NCBI GenBank assembly: GCA_002393815.1
Contig: DGUB01000067.1
Coordinates: forward strand, 1-44,618
Direction: 5' to 3'
Length of the DNA stretch: 44,618 bases
Source: Ruminococcus sp. UBA4321
Lineage (GTDB): Bacteria; Bacillota; Clostridia; Oscillospirales; Ruminococcaceae
Shown here piece after piece: positions 16,078 to 22,845 of this stretch. How positions within the stretch are numbered: position 1 is the first letter of the stretch; every line of letters starts with the position of its first letter. The notes under the pieces are model-generated. The model did no database searches, was not told the DNA's origin, and worked only from the letters and a program-made list of their open reading frames with translations. Both the position numbers and the translations under genes were made by a program.

Positions 16078-18051
16078 ATGAATACAAAATTACTCCGGAA
16101 TACCGCCGTCCGCATACGGCGGTTTCTGCTTGAAGCAGGACTTCCCAAGCAGACCGCATGGCAGGGATTTATCTGGACTGCGGCAGAAATTTATCTCGAA
16201 CTCAAAAAATATCCTGACAAGCCGGAACATCTTGTTCCGGAACTGTATCTTCCGGAAGAAATAAAGCCGTTTTACAGCGAAATCAGAGAACTGCTCCGTC
16301 CGCAGATGTCAGAACATGATTCTGTACAGGTTATCGGGTGGCTGCATCAGTATTATCATAACGAAGAAAAAGACCGCATTTTCGCGGACAAGAATCATAA
16401 ACAGATGACAGAAGCCGAAATTCCGGCAGCCACACAGTTTTTCACGCCGGAATGGCTTGCGGATTATATGATACAGAATTCACTCGGCAGACTGTTTCCG
16501 CGGAACTGGGAATATCAGCTGGATACTTATCCGGAAGAAAATCTTCCGGAATCTCCTGAACTTATCCGTCTGCTTGACCCATGCGCCGGAACCGGACATA
16601 TTCTGCTTTCTGCATTTGATAATTTTATGAAAATTTATCTTTCCCGCGGCGAATCCCCGGAAACAGCTGTCAGAAAGATTCTGGAAAAGAATCTGTTCGG
16701 GCTGGAACTGGATATTTCTGCCTGCCGGATTGCAGAATTTTCTCTTCTGGTGAAAGCTCTGGAATATGACTCTGATTTCCTGAAAACCGGAATCAGACCG
16801 AATCTGCAATATTTTCCTGAAACCGAACCGGAAGGCTCGCTTCTGAAAGCTTCTGCCGTTCCGGAAACGGACAGGCTTCTGAAACAAAAATATCAGATTG
16901 TCATCACGAATCCGCCTTATATGGGAAATGCCGGAATGCCCGACAGGCTTTCCGCATTCGTCAAGGCGGAATATCCCGACAGCTGGCGCGATTTATGTGC
17001 CTGCTTTATTGAACGATGCTCGGAACTGACCGAAGAAAACGGTTTCTGTGCGCTCCTGACCATGCAGAACTGGCTGTTTCTGCCGAGTTTTGCTGGACTC
17101 CGGAACAAAATTCTGCATTCGCATGTCATAACCAGCCTCCTGCATCTGGGAATGTGTGCGTTCGATACGGCTGATGTAGGGACTATCGTCCAGAGTGCCT
17201 GCTGGATTATGCAGAAGAAAATACCCGATAAGCAGACCGGAATTTACTATCATCTCTGCGACTATGCCGATGCAGAACTGAAAAGGCAGGCATTTCTGCA
17301 TCATCAGGCGAAGCGTTACGAAATCGCACAGGAACAGTTTTTCAGAATTCCGGACAGTCCGGTCATTTACTGGGCACCGGAAGCAGTTCTGCAATTGTTT
17401 CAGCTTCCGAAGCTGGAAACGTTCGCCGAACCGAAACAGGGACTGACCACTTCTGACAATCCGCGGTTTGTGCGCCTGTGGCATGAAGTGAATTATCAGG
17501 ATATCTGTTTTCATGCCGAAAATCATCAGCAGGCGGAAAAAAGCCATAAAAAATGGTTTCCGTATCATAAAGGCGGCGGCTATCGGAAATGGTACGGCAA
17601 TCACAGCCATATCCTGAATTATGAAAACGGCGGAAAAGAACTGCTTGCCTTTCATGAAGAACTGAATAAACAGCATTCCGGAGGACGGCTCAAAAACAAG
17701 AATTATTATTTCAAGCCGTCTGTAACATGGACATTTATCGCCAGAACACCGAGTTTCCGGAAGAATCCTGCCGGATTTCTGTTTGATGTGGCAGGTTCGT
17801 GCCTGTTTGCGGATTCCGAACAGGAAGAAAACAGAATTCTTGCCTTCTTATGCAGCAAACCGGCGGAATATCTTCTGCATCTGCTCAACCCGACTATGAA
17901 CATGCAGGCAAGGGATTTGAGAAATCTGCCGTATCTGCAAGCCGATTCTGACCGGATTCAGGAACTTGTGAACGAAAATATTCAGCTCTGCCGCGAAGAC
18001 TGGGACAGCTTTGAAACAAGCTGGAATTTTGAATCTCATCCGCTGTTATGA
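16078..18051 (+). CDS. Compact PglX-like adenine-specific DNA methyltransferase
   Basis: A 657-residue N6-adenine DNA methyltransferase related to BREX PglX. After an N-terminal helical region, EIPAATQFFTPEWLADYMIQNSLGRL is the PglX block before motif I; motif I is DPCAGTGH (from Asp167) and motif IV is NPPY at 278-281, followed by the PglX-type run RLSAFVKAEYPDSWRDL. The later WFPYHKGGGYRKWYGN, FDVAGSCLF, FLCSKPAEYLLHLLNPTMN and the final WDSFETSWNFESHPLL all match the middle of PglX. Full PglX proteins are about 1,200 residues and continue well past this point; here a stop codon and terminator follow directly. No other BREX gene is in the window. It is a short PglX relative, either truncated or a natural compact form, probably acting as an orphan modification enzyme. 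Confidence 0.85.
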   Translation: MNTKLLRNTAVRIRRFLLEAGLPKQTAWQGFIWTAAEIYLELKKYPDKPEHLVPELYLPEEIKPFYSEIRELLRPQMSEHDSVQVIGWLHQYYHNEEKDRIFADKNHKQMTEAEIPAATQFFTPEWLADYMIQNSLGRLFPRNWEYQLDTYPEENLPESPELIRLLDPCAGTGHILLSAFDNFMKIYLSRGESPETAVRKILEKNLFGLELDISACRIAEFSLLVKALEYDSDFLKTGIRPNLQYFPETEPEGSLLKASAVPETDRLLKQKYQIVITNPPYMGNAGMPDRLSAFVKAEYPDSWRDLCACFIERCSELTEENGFCALLTMQNWLFLPSFAGLRNKILHSHVITSLLHLGMCAFDTADVGTIVQSACWIMQKKIPDKQTGIYYHLCDYADAELKRQAFLHHQAKRYEIAQEQFFRIPDSPVIYWAPEAVLQLFQLPKLETFAEPKQGLTTSDNPRFVRLWHEVNYQDICFHAENHQQAEKSHKKWFPYHKGGGYRKWYGNHSHILNYENGGKELLAFHEELNKQHSGGRLKNKNYYFKPSVTWTFIARTPSFRKNPAGFLFDVAGSCLFADSEQEENRILAFLCSKPAEYLLHLLNPTMNMQARDLRNLPYLQADSDRIQELVNENIQLCREDWDSFETSWNFESHPLL

Positions 18052-18055
18052 AAAA

Positions 18056-18080
18056 TACCCTCTCACGATTGAGAGGGCAT
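18056..18080. terminator. Bidirectional terminator between the PglX-like gene and yafQ
   Basis: An 8-bp stem (CCCTCTCA / TGAGAGGG) with a 4-nt loop and T-runs in both directions. Confidence 0.88.
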
Positions 18081-18082
18081 TT

Positions 18083-18364
18083 TTATTCTCGAAATAAGTC
18101 AGAATGTGTTCCGGTGCGTTCCAGTGACAAAATCAGTTCATTCTGATATATTTTATATATCAAAAGCCAGTCACTCTGAATGTGACATTCATGATAGCCT
18201 TTAAAATTTCCGGAAAGTTCGTGGTCACGATACTGTGGAAGTAAAGCTTCACCATTTGCAAGTGTTTCAATAATTTGTTCAAGCAGTTGTGTACGCAAAC
18301 CGCGCTTTACAGCTTTTTTAAGTTCTTTTCGGAAACGTGAGGTTGGAACGACAGTATATTTCAT
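18083..18364 (-). CDS. yafQ: YafQ-type mRNA interferase toxin
   Basis: A 93-residue RelE-superfamily toxin of the YafQ branch, which cuts mRNA on the ribosome. The sequence YRDHELSGNFKGYHECHIQSDWLLIYKI and the C-terminal RTGTHSDLF are nearly the family consensus; the His in THSDLF corresponds to the catalytic His of E. coli YafQ. The conserved basic helix FRKELKKAVKRG is also present, so the toxin looks intact. Its ATG overlaps the antitoxin stop codon as ATGA, the usual coupling. It ends next to a shared terminator with the PglX-like gene. Confidence 0.93.
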   Translation of the reverse strand: MKYTVVPTSRFRKELKKAVKRGLRTQLLEQIIETLANGEALLPQYRDHELSGNFKGYHECHIQSDWLLIYKIYQNELILSLERTGTHSDLFRE

Positions 18365-18645
18365 TCGTCATCCTCCTCGGCTAATATTTCGGCAAACATT
18401 TCATGTACATTGGTATAACGTTTTGCCGGAATTTTTCCGCTGAGAATATCTTCACATTCCTGCATGGCTTTCAAAGTTTCAGAATTAGGATGGAGGTGTA
18501 CATATTCCGGATATTCGTCATAAGCTGCCCGCTCAATCATCTTTTTGAGTGCAGATTCTACATCTGTTCCGAGAAATGCAAACACAGCCTGTGCATGTTG
18601 ATACTGATTTTCATCTACAGTGATACTTAAATTAATATTTGCCAT
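18361..18645 (-). CDS. dinJ: DinJ/RelB-family antitoxin
   Basis: A 94-residue antitoxin that should neutralise the overlapping YafQ toxin and repress its own promoter. The N-terminal MANINLSITVDENQYQHAQAVFAFLGTDVESALKKMI is a ribbon-helix-helix DNA-binding module of the RelB/DinJ type; the acidic C-terminal half (about 55-94, ending AEILAEEDDE) is the expected toxin-binding part. I chose the ATG at 18643-18645 because AAAGGGG precedes it; a longer reading would add a 30-residue hydrophobic segment with no counterpart in the family and would start upstream of the promoter. Confidence 0.92.
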   Translation of the reverse strand: MANINLSITVDENQYQHAQAVFAFLGTDVESALKKMIERAAYDEYPEYVHLHPNSETLKAMQECEDILSGKIPAKRYTNVHEMFAEILAEEDDE

Positions 18646-18667
18646 AATCTCAGCCCCTTTCAAATAT

Positions 18668-18696
18668 AGTATAGCATAAAAAATCAAAAAAGTCAA
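18668..18696 (-). promoter_or_regulatory. Promoter of dinJ-yafQ
   Basis: Minus strand: TTGACT (18691-18696), 17-nt spacer, TATACT (18668-18673) with extended TGC. It starts transcription about 15 nt before the ribosome-binding site. Confidence 0.8.
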
Positions 18697-18734
18697 TAGA
18701 ATCAGATATGCAATAAACAGGAGTAAAAAAGTCA

Positions 18735-18763
18735 TTGCATTATGAGCTGTTTTGTGATATGAT
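18735..18763 (+). promoter_or_regulatory. Promoter of the pectate lyase gene
   Basis: TTGCAT (18735-18740), 17-nt spacer, TATGAT (18758-18763) with extended TGA; divergent from the dinJ promoter. Confidence 0.75.
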
Positions 18764-18823
18764 AATATTAGTTCATAAATTGTTCAGAATAGATGAGAAA
18801 TTTTTGAAAAGGGGAATTTTTTT

Positions 18824-21676
18824 ATGCGTATGAAAAAAATGTTGTCTGCCCTGTCTGCGGCGGCAATGAGCTGTGCTATGCTGATTGCTCTGCCGTCTGA
18901 ACAGCAGATGCAGGCAGAAGCAGCGGTTTCCTATCCGCTTCAGTACTTCCGGCTTGGCATGTTCGATACAAATCAGAATGTCAATGCTTCCGGAACGTCT
19001 CTGGTTCCGGCGGAACAGAACGGCACAGCCGCTGAAAAATGGACGGTCAACTATATCAGTTCGGGCGTGTTCGAGATTGTGAACGCTTCCAACGGCTATG
19101 TGCTGACAGCTTCCGGCACATCCGTCACACTCGCGGCTGATTCCGACGGTGCTAATCAGCAGTGGAAAATTGAAGCCGTACAAAATGACTATGACGGCTA
19201 TGCACTGTATTATAAAATCACAAGCAATGCGGATTCTTCCAAAACACTGACGTTTACAGAAGGCGCAGGATTCAGCCTTTCAAGCTATTCTAAGGCAGAT
19301 TATCAGAAATATAAATTAAATCTCGACGGTCTGGAAGGCTATGCCGGTGATTCCATGACACCTTCCGGCGAAAAAGCCGGAACAATCGGCGGTCTGCTCG
19401 GCGAAGTTGTCTACGTTTCCACGGCGGATGATTTAGTCAAGCAGTTAGATTCTACCGAGCCGAAAACTGTCGTTGTCACTGCCGATATCGATTTGCAGAA
19501 ATACTCTCACACCAGAATCAGAGATAATAAAACGCTCGTTGGCTGTTACGGAAATCACACACTCTATGACCCGTGGTTCAGAACCAACAACGAATACGGC
19601 AAGGATGAACCCTCTGATAATATCGTTATCCGGAACTTCAAAATGATTGCAAAGAACGTTCCGAACAGAATCATGATTAATGTCTGGTCAGGACGGCAAG
19701 TCTGGATTGACCATATTTATTTTGAATCTCAGCTGACTTATGACAGAACCGGAAACGGTCAGGACGAAGTCGGAAAATTCATCTGGATTAATACGCCTTA
19801 TGATTCCTATATGGATGCTAAGGACAGAACACGTTCTCCCGACTATGTGACAATTTCTTACTGCCATCTCAAGCACAGATACTGGACAGTTGCCTACGGT
19901 ACACAGAATGACGAAATCACCCGTGACCGCACAACTCTGCTCTATAACTGGTGGGATGAAAATGTCCGCAGATGCCCACAGCTCGGCAACGGCTCCGCAC
20001 ACGTGTATAACAACTACTACTCTGCCTATGGAAAAAATTCCAACGGTTCCGGCACAAGCGGCATCATCGGCGGCGATGGCTCCAATTTTGTATCGGAAAA
20101 CAACTACTTCAATGGTTACACCTTGCAGCAGGCACTCATGATGGGCGGCGGCTCTGACCCGTGCCGCGATTCCAATTCCTACCTCTCCGAGACGCTCAAC
20201 GGCACACCCTCGAAAATCAGCTTCTCACCCAAGACCACAAGTACATGGTATCCGAATAAATCCAATTACGGCTATGAATTGTTAGATGCCTATAATACCA
20301 AAAATACAGATACAAAAGCATTCTGTACTTCTTATTCCGGAGACTGCACAAAGGCTTCCCAGATGAAGTATATCACTGATTCTGATTTCGCCGGATGGAT
20401 TGCAACTAAATATGAATGCCCGTTCCTGCGGAAAGTCGATTTCGGTTCTGCCACAGCGGCTGTATTCAATAACGGCGCGACTTACAGAATCAAGAACGTC
20501 AATTCCGGACTGTATATGCAGGTAGAAGGCGCAAAGGCTGAAAATAATACCAATGTTCAGCAGTGGGGTACTTCCGACGGCACAACTCATGATATCTGGA
20601 AATTCGTGGACGAAGGCGACGGCTATTACAGCCTGATTTCCGCAGTCGGCGACGGCGGTACTTATGCGCTTGACGTTGCCGGAAAGAAAACTGCTAACGG
20701 CACAAACATCGATATTTATCAGTATAACGGCGGAGACAATCAGAAATTCATGCTGACGAAGAATGCAGACGGTTCTTACAAAATCAGAACCAAGATTTCC
20801 GGCAGAAAATCTGCTGTCGAAATCGCCAATGCCGGAACAGGTTCGGGCGATAACGTTCAGCAGTGGGAAATCAACGGTGTGAACTGTCAGGACTGGATTC
20901 TGGAAGCCATTGCAAATCCCGGCTGTAAGATGGATACCAATGTTCTCTATGAATTCCAGAATGTCAACTCTGGTATGGTAATGGATATCGAAGCCGGAAA
21001 AATGGAAGAAAATACCAATGTTCAGCAGTGGGCAACCGGACATTACAACAGTCAGAAATGGACATTGCAGGCATTCTCCGGCGGCGGAAACTATTACTAT
21101 ATCCGTTCTGTAGCAAATACAGATTATGTGCTGAAAGCTATGAGCGGAAGCAATGGCGGCAACATCGCGATTGTGCCGTATTCCACAAAAGACAGTATGA
21201 TGCTGTTCAAGTTCTCGAAGAATCCGGATGGAAGCTATCAGATTATGACAAGAGCGTCGAAAGATGCTTGTCTGGTAGAAATCGGTTCTGCAAGCAAGAA
21301 TTCCGGCGCGAATGTACAGCAGTGGGAACCGACAAACAATGACTGTCAGAACTGGCAGGCTATGACTGAAACAACTACTACAACAACGACTACCACGACA
21401 ACAACAACTACTACCACGACTACCACCACCAAAGCTCCCGAAACAGAACCCGAAACCACAACTACCACAACTGTCACCACTGAACCGGAAACAGTTATCG
21501 GCGATATCAATCAGGATAAGACTGTCAGCGTTCTGGATGCTGTCACCTTACAGAAATATCTGCTCAAAGCCGGAACACTCACAAAGGAACAGAGCGTGAA
21601 TGCCGATATTAACAAGGACGGCAAAATCAATATCTATGATTTGATTCTTCTCAAGAAATCTCTCCTGAAAAAATAA
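18824..21676 (+). CDS. Secreted dockerin-bearing pectate lyase (PL1) with ricin-type lectin domains
   Basis: A 950-residue secreted enzyme that should cleave pectate by beta-elimination and dock onto a cellulosome scaffold. A signal peptide (about residues 1-33) is followed by a ricin-like beta-trefoil module (about 35-175, with QQW near residue 107) and a polysaccharide lyase family 1 beta-helix at about 186-540, containing the hallmark VWIDHIYF and repeated YNNYY/NYW turns. Two ricin-type lectin domains follow (about 545-702 and 704-846), each with several NVQQW repeats. A poly-Thr linker (about 848-890) leads to a type I dockerin at 893-948 with two calcium loops, GDINQDKTVSVLDAV and ADINKDGKINIYDL. 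The ATG at 18824 follows AAAAGGGG; a second ATG two codons on is also possible. The gene is the clearest ecological marker of the window: plant cell-wall degradation. Confidence 0.93.
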   Translation: MRMKKMLSALSAAAMSCAMLIALPSEQQMQAEAAVSYPLQYFRLGMFDTNQNVNASGTSLVPAEQNGTAAEKWTVNYISSGVFEIVNASNGYVLTASGTSVTLAADSDGANQQWKIEAVQNDYDGYALYYKITSNADSSKTLTFTEGAGFSLSSYSKADYQKYKLNLDGLEGYAGDSMTPSGEKAGTIGGLLGEVVYVSTADDLVKQLDSTEPKTVVVTADIDLQKYSHTRIRDNKTLVGCYGNHTLYDPWFRTNNEYGKDEPSDNIVIRNFKMIAKNVPNRIMINVWSGRQVWIDHIYFESQLTYDRTGNGQDEVGKFIWINTPYDSYMDAKDRTRSPDYVTISYCHLKHRYWTVAYGTQNDEITRDRTTLLYNWWDENVRRCPQLGNGSAHVYNNYYSAYGKNSNGSGTSGIIGGDGSNFVSENNYFNGYTLQQALMMGGGSDPCRDSNSYLSETLNGTPSKISFSPKTTSTWYPNKSNYGYELLDAYNTKNTDTKAFCTSYSGDCTKASQMKYITDSDFAGWIATKYECPFLRKVDFGSATAAVFNNGATYRIKNVNSGLYMQVEGAKAENNTNVQQWGTSDGTTHDIWKFVDEGDGYYSLISAVGDGGTYALDVAGKKTANGTNIDIYQYNGGDNQKFMLTKNADGSYKIRTKISGRKSAVEIANAGTGSGDNVQQWEINGVNCQDWILEAIANPGCKMDTNVLYEFQNVNSGMVMDIEAGKMEENTNVQQWATGHYNSQKWTLQAFSGGGNYYYIRSVANTDYVLKAMSGSNGGNIAIVPYSTKDSMMLFKFSKNPDGSYQIMTRASKDACLVEIGSASKNSGANVQQWEPTNNDCQNWQAMTETTTTTTTTTTTTTTTTTTTTKAPETEPETTTTTTVTTEPETVIGDINQDKTVSVLDAVTLQKYLLKAGTLTKEQSVNADINKDGKINIYDLILLKKSLLKK
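21367..21431 (+). repeat. ACN trinucleotide repeat encoding a poly-threonine linker
   Basis: About twenty consecutive Thr codons (ACA/ACT/ACC/ACG mixed) inside the pectate lyase gene. Synonymous codons vary, so slippage is limited. Such linkers are usual between catalytic and dockerin modules. Confidence 0.9.
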
Positions 21677-21691
21677 CCTCATAAGAAAGCC

Positions 21692-21714
21692 GCCGCCGGA
21701 CAAGTGCCGGCGGC
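21692..21714 (+). terminator. GC-rich hairpin after the pectate lyase gene, weak terminator
   Basis: GCCGCCGG / CCGGCGGC, 8-bp stem with a 7-nt loop. No T-run follows, so read-through into the ATP-grasp gene is likely. Confidence 0.45.
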
Positions 21715-21758
21715 ATGCTTCTGTATTGATAAACATAATTCCAAAAGGAGAAAAACTT

Positions 21759-22772
21759 ATGAAAACTATCTGGTTCAATCACTGGTTTACAACGGCTTAT
21801 CATCTTATCAGCCTGATGAAAAAATCAAACCCGGATTTCCGGGTTATCGGCACAAGCACGAACCCGAATGCCATGTATCAGTTTGTCTGTGAGGAATTCT
21901 TTTCCGAGCCGGACAGTATTACGCCCGAAGCATATCTTGATTTCTGTCTGAATTTCTGCCGGGAACATGAAGTGAATGTTTTCGTTCCGAGAAGATTCCT
22001 TCCGGAGATTTCCAGACATGCCGAAAAATTTACAGATATCGGCGTGAAGCTGTTCGCGGACAGCAATCCGGTGCTTGCTGAAATTCTGGATGATAAGCTG
22101 AAAACTTACGAATTTTTTAAAAAAGATTTTCCGGAACTGATTCCTGAATATCGTCTTGTGCATTCGGTTGAGGAATTCCGGAATTGCTTCCGGGAACTGA
22201 AACAGCATCATGCGCGAATCTGCTACAAACTCGCACAGGATGAAGGCGCAAGAAGTTTCCGCGTTCTGGACGAAAATACAGAATCACTCTCTGCCTTGCT
22301 GAATCCGCCGAATACGAAAATCCATCCGGAAACGGCATTCCGGATTCTGGAACAGTATGATTTCGCAGTTCCGGTCATGATGATGCCTTATCTGGAGGGA
22401 ACGGAAATCAGTGTGGACTGTCTCCGGACGGAAGACGGCGATATCACGATTCCGCGTTACAAAACCGGAGGCAGATTTGCAGAAATCCGCTTTGAGCCGG
22501 AACTCATGGAATTATCCGGTCGTATGGCGGATTTGATGCAGATAAACATGCCGTTCAACATTCAGTTCCGGGAGTACCGCGGAAAGCGGTATCTGCTGGA
22601 AATCAATCCGCGGATGTCCGGCGGATTACAGCTGTCCTGTGCAGGTTCGGGCATCAACATTCCGGATATTGCCGTCAGTCAGCTTCTGGGAATCCGGAAA
22701 GAATGGCACTACCCGGCACAGCAGAAAATTCTCTGTGCGCATCTGGAAAGCCCCGTCATTTTCCCCGGATAA
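21759..22772 (+). CDS. ATP-grasp domain enzyme
   Basis: A 337-residue ATP-grasp-fold protein that should join a carboxylate to an amine or other nucleophile through an acylphosphate. The C-terminal motif YLLEINPRMSGG (about 290-301) is the ATP-grasp metal-binding signature; the YKLAQDEGARSF segment near 160 and PYLEGTEISVD near 213 are also typical. The N-terminal part (TIWFNHWFTTAYHLISLMKK) resembles a Rossmann-like pre-ATP-grasp domain, as in the carbamoyl-phosphate-synthase-like group. The ATG at 21759 is preceded by AAAAGGAG. The gene follows the pectate lyase with only a weak hairpin between. The substrate cannot be read. It is not GshB-like in its conserved motifs as far as I can see. 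Confidence 0.78.
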   Translation: MKTIWFNHWFTTAYHLISLMKKSNPDFRVIGTSTNPNAMYQFVCEEFFSEPDSITPEAYLDFCLNFCREHEVNVFVPRRFLPEISRHAEKFTDIGVKLFADSNPVLAEILDDKLKTYEFFKKDFPELIPEYRLVHSVEEFRNCFRELKQHHARICYKLAQDEGARSFRVLDENTESLSALLNPPNTKIHPETAFRILEQYDFAVPVMMMPYLEGTEISVDCLRTEDGDITIPRYKTGGRFAEIRFEPELMELSGRMADLMQINMPFNIQFREYRGKRYLLEINPRMSGGLQLSCAGSGINIPDIAVSQLLGIRKEWHYPAQQKILCAHLESPVIFPG

Positions 22773-22778
22773 ATTGAA

Positions 22779-22815
22779 AAATACCGCTGAATGTTTCAGG
22801 TTCAGCGGTATTTTC
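22779..22815. terminator. Bidirectional terminator between the ATP-grasp and sensor kinase genes
   Basis: A perfect 14-bp stem (AAAATACCGCTGAA / TTCAGCGGTATTTT) with a 9-nt loop. Confidence 0.93.
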
Positions 22816-22845
22816 TATGGGAGAAAAATAAATGAGTAAAGCGTT

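Noticed and set aside
16078..18051. A complete BREX defence system
   Set aside because: Only a PglX-like methyltransferase is present; no brxA, brxB, brxC, pglZ or brxL is found in the window.
18646..18735. An N-terminal membrane extension of the DinJ antitoxin
   Set aside because: The longer in-frame reading would begin upstream of the promoter and lacks a ribosome-binding site; the ATG at 18645 has AAAGGGG.
21367..21431. A CRISPR or minisatellite array
   Set aside because: The repeat is an in-frame run of Thr codons inside a linker of the dockerin protein, with no spacer structure.
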